Source of the DNA: CAZDKK01 sp964603725
Lineage (GTDB): Bacteria; Eisenbacteria; RBG-16-71-46; CAIMUX01; WJJG01
Assembly (NCBI GenBank): GCA_964603725.1
Contig: CAZRWW010000007.1
Location: 49,425-113,424, forward strand
Reading direction: 5' to 3'
DNA: 64,000 nt
Position numbers and translations under genes: made by a program. Below the pieces are notes generated by a model, which searched no databases, was not told the origin of the DNA, and saw only the letters and a program-made list of their open reading frames with translations. Below are positions 7,921 to 16,960 of the stretch, piece after piece (within the stretch, counting starts at the first letter, position 1; each line of letters opens with the position of its first letter).

Positions 7921-10683
7921 TCATCGCGTGAGGATCACCCGCCGCGTGGCCGTCTGCTCAGGCGTGACCAGGCGCACCAGGTACAGACCCGCGGCGACCG
8001 GCCGTCCCGCACCGTCGCGTCCGTCCCAGCCGATCGTGTGCAGGCCCGCGGCGAACTTGGTGGCGGCCAGCTCGCGCACGCGGCGTCCCTCCGGGTCGTG
8101 AACCGCGAGAGCGACCGCCGCCTCGCGCGCAAGCTGGAACTGCACGCTGACCCCGGGTGGGGCCGGGTTGGGCGCGAGCTGCACGAAGCGCACCGGGGGC
8201 AGGGCCGCGACGCCGATGACCTGGGTCTCGCGCGCGAATCCACGCGGGTCAGCCACGAGGAGCCCGGTCAGGCGCGGCTCGCCGGCGGACGGGGCGTCGA
8301 ACGGGGCGTCGAGCGGCAGGTGGACCGTGACGCCCGCGGCCGGAATCAGGTTGTGCGCATCGTAGATCAGCACGCGCAGTTGATCGCCGGCCGCATGCGC
8401 CGCCACCGAGCCGCCGCCCTCGAGGCGCACTCGATCGGCCCGCCACCGCGCGCCGTCCAGCGAGACGGCGAACTGCCCACCGGCCACCGCGTCGCCGGCG
8501 ATGGTGACCGGAACCCACCAGCACCCCTCGGCCTCGTAGGGCGCTCCCAGCGAGACCACAACGGGTCCGGACGCCGCCAGCAGCAGTCCCGGCGTGTCGG
8601 TCTGGAGGATGAACGCGACGATGCGTGTGACATCGGAGATGTTGAGCAGCCCGTCGCCGCCGCCCGCGGGGTAGACATCCGCCTGCGCGCGCTGGGTGGC
8701 CGTCAGCGGGTGGCCGACGGGGTCGAGGATGCAGTTCACGAGCAGGATCACGTCGAGCACGGTCGGCGATCCGTCGGCATCGATGTCGCCGCCGGCGGCG
8801 CCGCCGGTCACGGCCGCGAGCGCCGCCAGCGCGTCGACCTTGCCGGCCCCGAAGGTCGGGGTCCAGCTCGAACCGGTGTAGGCGTCATGCGCCGCGGTGC
8901 CACGCAGAATCGTCCGCACTTGCGCGGCCGTCAGGCCGCGGTTCTTCTCGAGCATCAGACCGACGACGCCGCAGGTCAGCGGCGTGGCCATGCTGGTGCC
9001 CTGGGTCGCGTAGTACTTGCTGCCCGGCAGCAACAGGCCATTCTCGGCCGGGGGGGCCTGCGTGTGCGAGTAGCAGGAGACGATCGCCATGCCGGGCGCC
9101 GAGACGTCGGGCTTCTCGCGGCCGTCCCGAGTCGGTCCCACCGACGAGAAGGGCGCCTTGGCGCCGATGGGCGCATCGCCCCAGGTGTTGCCGGCCGGGT
9201 AGCCGGACGTGCCGCTGATCGAGGGCCAGGTATTGCGCGTCTTGTAGGCCGCGACCGAGACGGCCGACTCCGCGCAGGCCGGCATGCCGATGGAGTAGCC
9301 CTGCGTGCTGTTGATGAAGCCGCAAAACATCGTGCTGTAGGCCATGTAGGCATGGGCTGTGCCGGAACCGCCGCTGATCGTGATCGTGTAGTCCGCGGCG
9401 GCGACGTTGGCGCCCTGGCGGTCGTCGATCAGGATGTAGCACACCTTGTCGCCGTTGGCCGGATCGGCGCCGCCGGTGGCGTTGTCGATGGCGATGTAGC
9501 CGCCCGTGGTGCTGAACTCGTTCCCGGAACCGGACGCGACCGCCCCCGTGTTGTAGCCGCCGACCTGAACGCCCACCGAGGGACTGGCGGTGCCGCCGTA
9601 CCAGAGTTGCACGAGCCAGGCGTCGTCATCGGTACCGCCGTTGGGCGTGTAATCGGGCACGCGCACGACGAAGCCGTGATTGGCGGCGGGGCCGGCCTCG
9701 GCGAGATAGTCCTCGCCCTCGTTGCCGGCGGCGATGCAGAAGACCACGCCTGCGCCGGACAGGGTGTTGACCACCTGCTCCTGCGCGCTGGTCCCGTCAT
9801 GCGCGCCCCAATGGCCCCCCAGCGACATGTTGATGGCGATCGGCCGGCCGAGGGCCTGCGCCTTCTGCGCCAGGTAGTTCATGGCGTCGATCGTCTTGTC
9901 CTCCGGGAAGCCGTTCTGGTACGGCTTGGCGAAGAGGATGCTGCCCTCGAAAGCCACGCCCCGGTACTGGCCGCTCGAGGCACGCCCGTTGCCGGCGCAA
10001 ATGCCGGCCACGTGAGTGCCATGGCCAGCGATGTCCTGCTGGGCCACCGCGGCGCCACCCTGCAGGGCGGCGTTGATCGCCGCCTCGGTGTACTCGACGC
10101 CCGCGCTGAACCCGGTTGGGGGAGCGCCGCCCGTGCCGAAGATGTCCCAGATCGCCTTGATGCGCGTGGTGCCGTTGGCGTTGCAAAAGTCGGGGTGGGA
10201 CCAGTCGATGCCCGTGTCGATGATTCCGATGAGCACGCCATCGCCCGTGTACGCGGGCGATCCATTCCAGACGTCGTCGACGTTGGCGGCCGGCACGCCG
10301 AGATCGAGCGTGGGCTCAAGCACGCGGGCCGCGGCGACGTGGCGGATGCCGGGAACGGCGGCGAGCTCTGCGAGCGAGCGCAGCGGCAGCCGCGCGGTCG
10401 CGATCCGACCGGTGACCGATCCGATTCGCAGCCCGTCGACGGCGTCCAAGTCGGGCAGGGCGCCATCCAGGTGGAGGATCACGCCGACGCGCGACTCGCC
10501 GCTCCGAGCATCGGTTTCCAGCGCGACGAGATCGTGCCAGTACGCGCCCGGTTGCCATGTGTCCACCGCGCTCTCGGCCTGCCGGGCCAGCAGATCGGCA
10601 AGCAAGGGATCGAGCGTCGCCGCCCAGGAAGCGTGCGAGAGCGCAACGATGGTCGTGCCGAGGATCAGGGCCTTGAAGAACAT
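7921..10683 (-). CDS. Secreted subtilisin-like (S8) protease with dockerin-like and sorting modules
   Basis: The product has 920 residues. A signal peptide (FFKALILGTTIVALSHASWA) is followed by a propeptide-like region (about 60-125, ending LAELAAVPGIRHVAAARVL). The S8 catalytic domain has D156 (GIIDTGIDWSHPDF), H221 (GHGTHVAG) and S564 (GTSMATP); a beta-rich insert of about 150 residues (PDYTPNGGTDDDAWLVQLWY onward) sits between His and Ser. At about 632-695 lie two dockerin-like EF-hand segments: GDIDADGSPTVLDVILLVN, with a complete D-x-D-x-D calcium loop, and a second with an insertion (GGGDGLLNISDVTRIVAFIL). The last 90 residues are a FlgD-like sorting module (WDGRDGAGRPVAAGLYLVRL). GGGGAG lies 8 nt before the ATG. 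It is the last gene of the block led by the sigma factor at 17541, 19 nt after the propeptide-like lipoprotein. Confidence 0.93.
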   Translation of the reverse strand: MFFKALILGTTIVALSHASWAATLDPLLADLLARQAESAVDTWQPGAYWHDLVALETDARSGESRVGVILHLDGALPDLDAVDGLRIGSVTGRIATARLPLRSLAELAAVPGIRHVAAARVLEPTLDLGVPAANVDDVWNGSPAYTGDGVLIGIIDTGIDWSHPDFCNANGTTRIKAIWDIFGTGGAPPTGFSAGVEYTEAAINAALQGGAAVAQQDIAGHGTHVAGICAGNGRASSGQYRGVAFEGSILFAKPYQNGFPEDKTIDAMNYLAQKAQALGRPIAINMSLGGHWGAHDGTSAQEQVVNTLSGAGVVFCIAAGNEGEDYLAEAGPAANHGFVVRVPDYTPNGGTDDDAWLVQLWYGGTASPSVGVQVGGYNTGAVASGSGNEFSTTGGYIAIDNATGGADPANGDKVCYILIDDRQGANVAAADYTITISGGSGTAHAYMAYSTMFCGFINSTQGYSIGMPACAESAVSVAAYKTRNTWPSISGTSGYPAGNTWGDAPIGAKAPFSSVGPTRDGREKPDVSAPGMAIVSCYSHTQAPPAENGLLLPGSKYYATQGTSMATPLTCGVVGLMLEKNRGLTAAQVRTILRGTAAHDAYTGSSWTPTFGAGKVDALAALAAVTGGAAGGDIDADGSPTVLDVILLVNCILDPVGHPLTATQRAQADVYPAGGGDGLLNISDVTRIVAFILQTDTPGLLLAASGPVVVSLGAPYEAEGCWWVPVTIAGDAVAGGQFAVSLDGARWRADRVRLEGGGSVAAHAAGDQLRVLIYDAHNLIPAAGVTVHLPLDAPFDAPSAGEPRLTGLLVADPRGFARETQVIGVAALPPVRFVQLAPNPAPPGVSVQFQLAREAAVALAVHDPEGRRVRELAATKFAAGLHTIGWDGRDGAGRPVAAGLYLVRLVTPEQTATRRVILTR

Positions 10684-10702
10684 GATTGCATCTCCCCTTT
10701 GA

Positions 10703-11311
10703 TCATTCGTCGCCGACGGGGCGCATGACGGCCGGCCGCGCCAGCTTGACCAGCTCGGGCAGGGCCAGGATCGCGAAGGCCTCATCGATCGAGGCGTCGA
10801 GGGTCATGACATCGCCGGTGAGACTGCGCGGCCGGCCGCCCAGCCCCTCGACGCTGGCGCGCGCGTCTTGCGCGGCCGACGCGAAGGTGGCGATCATCGC
10901 CAGGGACTCGCCGCGCCGCGCCGGATCGTCCAGCATCTCGAGCACTTCGTTGCGCAGGCCCACCTCGAGGCGAGCCGCCGCCTCGCCGCTGCCCCAGATG
11001 ACGGTCTCGACCACCCCCGGCGCCGCCGCCAGATGGGGGAGGGCATCGCGGGCTGCCTCGACGAGAACGGTGGCGCCGCGGCGACCCAGCGTCCGGCCGC
11101 CTTCACCCAGCTCGGGCAGCTCGCCGAGCGGGGCCTCGCCGCGCAACGACAGCAGCACGCTGGCGCCGGGCGGCACGGCCGCGAGACGCTCGACCGAGGC
11201 CGCATCGAGGCGGCCGGCGAGATCATCGGCCGAGCGGCAGCCGACGGCCGCCAGGCCGAGGACGCCCGCGCAGGCGAGGCGCAGGCCCCATGGGCTTCGC
11301 ATCCTGTCCAC
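10703..11311 (-). CDS. Lipoprotein with two protease-propeptide-like modules
   Basis: The product has 202 residues. It carries a lipoprotein signal (LACAGVLGLAAVGC, lipid-modified Cys about residue 26). The mature part holds two similar segments, each ending in a helix plus strand like an S8 propeptide: VEAARDALPHLAAAPGVVE and IDEAFAILALPELVKLARP. They align by eye with the propeptide of the adjacent protease (RSLAELAAVPGIRHVAAARV). It lies 19 nt upstream of that protease, so a role as tethered inhibitor or folding helper is a reasonable inference. The GTG at 11311 was chosen because AAGGAGG lies 7 nt before it; the ATG three codons later is 16 nt away. Long open frames upstream in this phase overlap the TPR gene and are not coding. 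Confidence 0.7.
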   Translation of the reverse strand: MDRMRSPWGLRLACAGVLGLAAVGCRSADDLAGRLDAASVERLAAVPPGASVLLSLRGEAPLGELPELGEGGRTLGRRGATVLVEAARDALPHLAAAPGVVETVIWGSGEAAARLEVGLRNEVLEMLDDPARRGESLAMIATFASAAQDARASVEGLGGRPRSLTGDVMTLDASIDEAFAILALPELVKLARPAVMRPVGDE

Positions 11312-11340
11312 GTCGATGCCTCCTTGCCGCAGACCCATTC

Positions 11341-12027
11341 TCATCCGGCGTGGGCGTCCGACAACTGCCGCAGGAAGGCCAGCACGGCCCCCTGGTAGCT
11401 GTCGTACGCGGTGCCGCCGACGACCCAGGTGGCGCTGCTGCCGGCCACGATGCTGCTGGCGATGACCTGGTTGGCCGCGGCCAGGGCGGCGTCCAGATCG
11501 CCCTGCGCGGCCCGTGCGAAAGCTTCGATGAGGTGCAGGTCGCGGTAGTCGAAGCTGGTCCTCCGGCTGAACTGGAAGGCGGGCGACGCCTGGTAGGCGG
11601 CCTGCGCGTCGGCCGCCGCCTGGCCCAGCGAGCTGTCTCCCGCGCCGAGACGGGCGGCCGCGCGGCCGGCCAGGACTTCGGCGCCCGCGCTGCCGAGATT
11701 GGCCGCCGCATCGAAGCTGGCGACGGCATTGAGCATCGCCGACGCCGACGAAGCCAGCCCCAGACGGGCCCAGCCCTGTCCGACGTAGGCCTCCGCGTGG
11801 GATGCGTCCTTGGCGATGGCCGCGTCGAACTTGGCCAGCGCGCCGCTCGAGTTGCCGGACGTGAAGAGCGCCCAACCCTCGCCGGTGAGGCTCGCGGCGG
11901 TGTCCGGCGTCGGGCCGGTGCCTCCATCGCCGCCGCCGCCGCCGCAACCGATCGGCGCGCCTGCCATGACCGCGAACAGCAGCAGGCCGAGCGCAGCGTG
12001 GGACTTGTCGAGCGATCTTGTGTCCAT
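11341..12027 (-). CDS. TPR-repeat lipoprotein
   Basis: The product has 228 residues. The N-terminus ends in LLLFAVMAGAPIGC followed by a Gly-rich linker (GGGGGDGGTGPTPD), typical of outer-membrane lipoproteins. The mature part contains TPR-like helix pairs: LTGEGWALFTSGNSSGALAK, FDAAIAKDASHAEAYVGQGW and later DAALAAANQVIA. TPR lipoproteins commonly act as docking or assembly factors. It is the fifth gene of the minus-strand block, 10 nt after the cohesin-repeat gene and 29 nt before the propeptide-like lipoprotein, so it is probably co-transcribed. The binding partner is unknown; proteins of the same block are obvious candidates. Confidence 0.82.
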   Translation of the reverse strand: MDTRSLDKSHAALGLLLFAVMAGAPIGCGGGGGDGGTGPTPDTAASLTGEGWALFTSGNSSGALAKFDAAIAKDASHAEAYVGQGWARLGLASSASAMLNAVASFDAAANLGSAGAEVLAGRAAARLGAGDSSLGQAAADAQAAYQASPAFQFSRRTSFDYRDLHLIEAFARAAQGDLDAALAAANQVIASSIVAGSSATWVVGGTAYDSYQGAVLAFLRQLSDAHAG

Positions 12028-12037
12028 AGCAGCCCTT

Positions 12038-14554
12038 TCAGTCGAAGGCGATGGTCACCTGGCCCGTGCCAGTCCCGCTCGCGTTCGTGTCGGCCGCCGT
12101 GATGATCACGGTGTTGGCGCCGGCCGCGGCCGAGTAGTAGCCGTCCCAAATGCCCGTGGCGAGCGCGCTCAGGGCGACGTTCACCCCGCCGGCGCTAACC
12201 GCCGGCGCGCCGCCGGAGCCATTCGCCACCCGGACGATGATGTGCAGGTAGCGCGGGCGCCCCGGGTTCTTCAGGGCCACCACTTGCACTGCCGGTGCGT
12301 TGCCGCCGGCCTGGATGGCGAGTGTTCCGTTCTGTCCACTCAGCGCCAGCGCGCCGCCTTCCGGGTCGGAGAGGATGAGACTGGTGAGGGTCAGATCGGT
12401 GCCGGCGCCGGCCTGCCCGACCAGTTCGAACTGGATGTTGGCGATCGCGCCCGACCCCGGAGCGAGGGTCGTGGCGTCGTCGGAGTAGAGGACGATCCGC
12501 CCGCGGCCGGACGCGATGCGGTTGAACTCCCGCTCGAGCCCGCTGCCGCGCGCGGCGGCGGTGATGCCCGAGGGGCGGGCGACAGCTTCGTCATACAGGA
12601 GGTCAGCCTGCAGGCCCTTGACCTCGTCCTCGTTGGCCAGCGAGAGCGCGACCGTCAGGGTTGCCCCGGGGGCGCCGGCGCCACTGGCGATCGCCAGGAC
12701 GTTCACGCCCTGGGGCCGGGTGATCGCGAAGTTGCCGTTCGAGATGTCGCTGCCTTCGTCCGCTCCGTCGTGAGCCCGCACCCGTACGCGCGCGGTCGTC
12801 GTGGTCGCGCCGGGCAGAGTCCACGGGTAGCTGCCGGTGTTGCTCAGGCCCGCCGCGATGGGTGTCCAGCTGCCGCCGCCATTCGTGGAGTAGTCGAGGG
12901 CGATCGACAGGGCGTTCGGCCCATCGGTATCGGTGGCCGTATAGGTGATGGTCTGCACCGAGGAGGCCGCCCACGACTCGCCGCCGTTGGGCGCGGTGAC
13001 CGTGACCTGCGGAGCCTGATTGCCGACGGCCGTGACGGTCAGGCTGCCGGCCACGCCGGTCGCGTTCAGCGCGTGGCCGGCCTCGTCGGAGAGGATGATG
13101 TCCGCCGGCGTGAGGGCCGTGCTGGCATTCAAGCTGCCGGTCAAGTCGAAGCTCAAGTCGGCGATCGCGCCGGTCCCGGGCGCGATGGAGGCGGCGGTCG
13201 CGAAGTAGAGCACGACCCGCGCGCGTCCGGCGCTCACCGTGTGCCCGGACGCCGACATGCCCGTGCCCCGGTTGGCGGCCGCGACGCTGCCGAAGCCCGC
13301 GATCGCGGGGTTATAGAGAATGTCGAGCTGGACGCCCTTGACGACGTTCTCGTTGGCGAGGGTGAGCTGGACCGACACCGGACCGCCGCTCGTGCCGGAG
13401 GCCGACGTGAGGGCCAGCGTGTTGTTGCCGGCCGGCACTTGCGTGATGGCGAAGTTGGCATCGGAGGCGTCGCTGCCCTCGTCCGCTCCGTCGTTGGCAC
13501 GCACGCGCACGCGCGCGGCCGACGTGGCGATGTCGGGCAGCGTCCACGGGTAGCTGCCTGTGTTGCTCAGGCCCGCCGCGATGGGTGTCCAGCTGCCGCC
13601 GCCATTGGTCGAGTAGTCGAGGGCGATTGACAGGGCGTTCGGCCCGTCGGCGTCGGTGGCCGTGTAGGTGATCGTCTGCACCGAGGAGGCCGCCCACGAC
13701 TCGCCGCCGTTGGGCGCGGTGACCGTGACCTGCGGGACCTGGTTGGCAACGGCCGTGGCCACCGCGATCACGACGTCATCGACCTGGGCTCCGTTCGCAA
13801 AGCCGAGGCTGCCGTCCGACTCGAAGTAGAAGCCGATCCACACCTGCGATTGCCCGAGGAGGCTGCCCAGCTCATCCACGCGCGTCAGGTCGAATGTGTA
13901 GGCCCGTGGGGTCAGCGAGCCGGTGAACTCATCGCCGTACCAGTTGGCGCCGTCCACCGAGGCGGCGACGTAAAAGAAATCGTAGCCCGACTCGCAGTTC
14001 AGGCTGAAGTTGAGACCGACCGCCGCCCCGATGTANNNNNNNNNNTGGGGGTCTTTAAAAAAAAATTTTTCCCCAAATTCTTTTAAGGGGTTTTTTTTAA
14101 CCTACGCCGCCCCGTTTTTTTTTGGTTTGGGCCGGCTGAAGGGGCCGTAGGCGATCAGCGTTCCCATGTCGTCGGGGTAGGCGCCCCCGCAGACGATCCC
14201 CTCTCCGCCGGCGGTCGCGCAGCCAATGCTGTGAGTGGGCGAGGCGCCCGACCAGCAGGTCCACGTGCCCCAGTAGGCGTCGGCATAGCCGAAGCTGTAG
14301 ATCGACCAGGAGCCGAGCCCGGCCTCGAAGCCATCGGCATAGAGCGCCGTCCAGGTCTCCGTCGGCGCCAGGCGCGCAGGGCCTGCGGCCGGCTGCCCGA
14401 TCTGGACTGGTCGCGTGCCGTCCGGCAAGGTGAGGACGGCGCGTTCCCCGGTCCCGGTCCGGCCTGGGGCCGGGTCCTGGCCGCCGGCCGCGGCCGCCGG
14501 CAGCAGGGGCAGCAGCAGGAGGATGATGAAGGCTCTCGCCGCACGCGTGCTCAT
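12038..14554 (-). CDS. Surface protein with Ig-like and cohesin-like repeats, interrupted by assembly gap
   Basis: This is one gene cut by 10 Ns at 14036-14045. The N-terminal part (from the ATG at 14554, GGGAGG 8 nt upstream) has a signal peptide (AFIILLLLPLLPAAAAGG) and a jelly-roll start (YADGFEAGLGSWSIYSFG). After the gap the frame resumes with GLNFSLNCESGYDFFYVAAS, the expected continuation. Then two copies of a pair follow: an Ig-like domain (VTVTAPNGGESWAASSVQTI) and a cohesin-like domain. Cohesin 1 is encoded at about 13030-13425 (GGPVSVQLTLANENVVKGVQ, LDILYNPAIAGFG) and cohesin 2 at about 12300-12700 (TLTVALSLANEDEVKGLQAD). A third short beta domain ends the protein; no sorting module is present. 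Stops seen on either side of the gap are artefacts. With a dockerin-like protease three genes downstream, a scaffold role is inferred. Confidence 0.78.
12812..13735 (-). repeat. Two near-identical ~200-bp direct repeats (Ig-domain coding)
   Basis: Segments at about 12812-13012 and 13535-13735 match almost base for base with an offset of 723 bp (241 codons). Both encode the Ig-like domain that precedes each cohesin-like domain. The cohesin parts between them are far more diverged, so either the Ig part has been homogenised recently or it is under stronger constraint. Confidence 0.85.
14036..14045. other. Assembly gap (10 N)
   Basis: Ten unresolved bases join two contigs inside the cohesin-repeat gene. 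The true missing length is unknown. Confidence 0.99.
14046..14128. other. Low-quality contig end, probably artefactual sequence
   Basis: About 80 bases directly after the gap are dominated by homopolymers (runs of A, T, C and G of 4-9) and are AT-rich, unlike everything around them. They introduce a false stop into the gene crossing the gap. This pattern fits error-prone sequence at a contig edge and is not a terminator. Confidence 0.85.
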
Positions 14555-14597
14555 CCAGGACACCTCCCGTGGGGTGCGACGGCCGAGCTCGGCCGAT

Positions 14598-16184
14598 CTA
14601 CGGATACTGGATCAAGGTATGCACCCAAATGCTCTCGCCGCTGGTCAGGCGCAGCACCAGGTCCGGCCCGTGCGTGTCCTCGGCCAGCGGGCCGTCGTAC
14701 TGCAGCTCGCCATGGACGGCGCCGTTCTTGAGCAGGCGCCCGGCCAGGACCCAGTCGTAAGGCTCGATGACCACATTGATCGCCCCGGGGTCGTTGATCA
14801 GCGAGCCGGCGTGCCAGCGGACGAGGACGTCCTGCCACTGGTAGGTCGCGCCGCCGAGCGTCGCGGAACTGCTGTTCTGCAGCTCGACGCTCTTGAAGTG
14901 GCGGCCGACATTGCTGTCGTGCATGAGCGTCGCCCAGTAGCGCTGATTCAGGACGATGCTCGCCGAGGGGGACGCGATCGTGCCCGTGTAGCCTTCGTCG
15001 TATTCGTAGCGCGCGTAGGGGGGCTCCACGTAGCAGTCGATTTCTCGGCCGGAGTGGGTGACATTCAGGGTCAGGGTCTCCTGGGCCTGGACGCAGGTGC
15101 CGGTGATGACCCGCGTGAATTCGGCGTTCCAGGACTGCGTGCCACGGGCCCCGTTGCTCTTGGTGAAACGCTTCTGGCTCTGGATGCGCAGATCATAGGC
15201 GCCCGCCATCGCCACGGTGAAGTCGGCCGCGTGCCGGTCGAGGAAGTCCTCCCAGGTGCCCCCGAAGTAGCCGTCGATGCCGGCCACCACCAGGGTGATG
15301 GTCGGCCCGCCCGCGAAGGCGACCAGCAGCCGGTCGGTGGGTGTGGCGCCGTAGGTCCAGACCTCGGAGCCCTGCCCCACCTGCGTCAGCGTGCCGGTCA
15401 ACGTCAGGGCACCGCCGTTGAGCTCGCTGGCGCCGAAGACCGCCTCGGCCAGCAGCGCCACGCCCTCCTGGCCGAGGCTGCCGACGTCGTACGCGCCGGC
15501 GAAGGCCGTGAGGATCATGCTCCGCTCGTTGGGAACGGTCTGGCCCGGCACAAGGCTGACGGTGGCCGTACCGCTGCTGGTCGGGTCGGCCACGCTGGTC
15601 GCGCGCACCGCGGCCGTGGCCGGGGTCGGGAGGACGGACGGCGCGGTGTAGAGCCCGGCGGCGCTGATCGCCCCGAAGGTCGCTCCGCCGTCCACGCTCC
15701 AGGTCACCGCGTCACTCGCTGCCCCGGTGACTTGGGCGGCGAACTGCTGGGTTGCGCCGAGCGCGACCGTCGCGGCCGAGGGCGTGACCGTCACGATGAC
15801 CGCACCGGCCACGTTCTCGACCAGGACGGTGATCTCCGCGATCGCCGAGCGCGTCCCCTGCTCGGCGCGCGCCGCCAGGGTGTGGCCTCCATTGGCCACC
15901 AGGCCCGAGTTCCAGACGACCGTATAGGGTGGTTCGGCCACGTAGCCGATTTCGCTGCCCGCGGCGAAGAAGCGCACGCGATCGGCGTGGGCGGCCGTGG
16001 CTGTGATCGTCACGGCCCCGAAGACAACGGCGTTGTCCGCGGGAACGAGGATTGCCACCGTGGGGGATTCTGCGGCGCCGTTGCCGGGCGACGTGGAATC
16101 GGAGCCGCCGCAGCCGGCCAGAGTCAACGAGCCAAGCAGGAACATCAGCATCAACGGCGGCGGCGCGCTCCGTGCATGGGACAT
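14598..16184 (-). CDS. Ig-like-domain lipoprotein
   Basis: The product has 528 residues and is exported as a lipoprotein (LMLMFLLGSLTLAGC, Cys about residue 25). It starts with bacterial Ig-like domains: VAILVPADNAVVFGAVTITA, containing YTVVWNSG, and a second group-2-like domain, VTVTPSAATVALGATQQFAA. The C-terminal 300 residues are unrecognised and beta-rich, with paired Cys (TGTCVQAQETL and REIDCYVEPPY). AGGAG lies 6 nt before the ATG; an open frame extends 167 codons upstream but overlaps the anti-sigma gene's end region and lacks a ribosome site. It sits 68 nt after the anti-sigma gene and 43 nt before the cohesin-repeat gene, within the sigma-led block. Its function is unknown; a cell-surface adhesion or structural role is likely. 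Confidence 0.82.
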   Translation of the reverse strand: MSHARSAPPPLMLMFLLGSLTLAGCGGSDSTSPGNGAAESPTVAILVPADNAVVFGAVTITATAAHADRVRFFAAGSEIGYVAEPPYTVVWNSGLVANGGHTLAARAEQGTRSAIAEITVLVENVAGAVIVTVTPSAATVALGATQQFAAQVTGAASDAVTWSVDGGATFGAISAAGLYTAPSVLPTPATAAVRATSVADPTSSGTATVSLVPGQTVPNERSMILTAFAGAYDVGSLGQEGVALLAEAVFGASELNGGALTLTGTLTQVGQGSEVWTYGATPTDRLLVAFAGGPTITLVVAGIDGYFGGTWEDFLDRHAADFTVAMAGAYDLRIQSQKRFTKSNGARGTQSWNAEFTRVITGTCVQAQETLTLNVTHSGREIDCYVEPPYARYEYDEGYTGTIASPSASIVLNQRYWATLMHDSNVGRHFKSVELQNSSSATLGGATYQWQDVLVRWHAGSLINDPGAINVVIEPYDWVLAGRLLKNGAVHGELQYDGPLAEDTHGPDLVLRLTSGESIWVHTLIQYP

Positions 16185-16252
16185 CGTCTTCTCCTCTCCC
16201 GTGACCGGCATCGGCGGCGAGCTCCAGGCCCGGCGCCGGTGACGGGTCCCGG

Positions 16253-16960
16253 TCAGTTCTCCCTCGGCAGCATCCGCGGCGCCGGCGCGGCCAGCGCATC
16301 GCCCTGAACCACGGGGGCCACGTCCCACAGCAGGGGGCCACGAGCCGTTCCGGCGAGCCCGGTCAAGGTCGCGGCAGAGACTTGCAGGGTCGTATCGCCG
16401 GCGGCGTCCATGACCGCCAGGGTGGTCATCTCCGGCGAGAGGATGCGAACGCGATAGGCCTCCGCTCCCGGATGGCGATTCCAGATCAGTCTCACCGAAC
16501 CGTCGGCCAGCCGGTGGGCGCTCATCCCCGCGCCCGCGATCGCCGGGACCTCGCCCCGCAAGAGGATCGCAGTCGGAGGCGCGGGCTCCTTGCTGCTCCA
16601 GAGAACCACCGCGACCACGACCGCGCTCGCCGACGCGAGCGCCAGCGCGTAGCGCCGGGCCCGCGGTCGCAGCAGTCGCTGCCACCAGCGGCTGTCGATG
16701 AGATCGGCTGCCGGTGAGCGCTCAGCCGCATGCGCGCCGGTCAAGGCGGCAATGCGACGCGCGAGATCCCGCTCGGCCGCGATCGTCTCCGCGTCCGCGA
16801 CCAGATCGCCGGCGAGGAATGCCCGATACGAAGCGACCAGGGATCGGCAGGCAGGGCAAGTCTCCAGGTGAGCGCGGACGGCGAGCTCGTCCGCCCGGTC
16901 CAGGGCGGCGGCAAGGTCTTCCTCGTGGATGCAACCGTCAGCCACGGCCCTGTTCCTCAC
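16253..16960 (-). CDS. Anti-sigma factor with zinc-finger (ZAS-like) N-terminus
   Basis: The product has 235 residues. The N-terminal cytoplasmic part contains the anti-sigma zinc-binding signature (an early Cys-His and then HLETCPAC, H-x3-C-x2-C). A single transmembrane helix follows at about 104-122 (YALALASASAVVVAVVLW). The outer 110 residues contain a fibronectin-like strand pattern (RLIWNRHPGAEAYRVRIL). The GTG start overlaps the sigma-factor stop (GTGA), a typical coupling of sigma and anti-sigma genes. It is expected to bind the sigma factor of the preceding gene at the membrane and release it on a signal. The downstream secreted-protein genes are its likely targets, an inference from gene order. 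Confidence 0.88.
   Translation of the reverse strand: MRNRAVADGCIHEEDLAAALDRADELAVRAHLETCPACRSLVASYRAFLAGDLVADAETIAAERDLARRIAALTGAHAAERSPAADLIDSRWWQRLLRPRARRYALALASASAVVVAVVLWSSKEPAPPTAILLRGEVPAIAGAGMSAHRLADGSVRLIWNRHPGAEAYRVRILSPEMTTLAVMDAAGDTTLQVSAATLTGLAGTARGPLLWDVAPVVQGDALAAPAPRMLPREN

Noticed and set aside
7747..10728. A 993-codon plus-strand frame opposite the S8 protease
   Set aside because: No motifs or ribosome site; the minus strand shows the complete Asp-His-Ser protease.
13850..14086. A plus-strand frame running across the N block
   Set aside because: It reads through unknown bases and the homopolymer artefact, and lies antisense to the cohesin-repeat gene.
14046..14128. T- and A-runs that look like a bidirectional terminator
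   Set aside because: They lie at a contig edge inside a gene, show mixed homopolymers of all four bases and no GC stem; an artefact is more likely.
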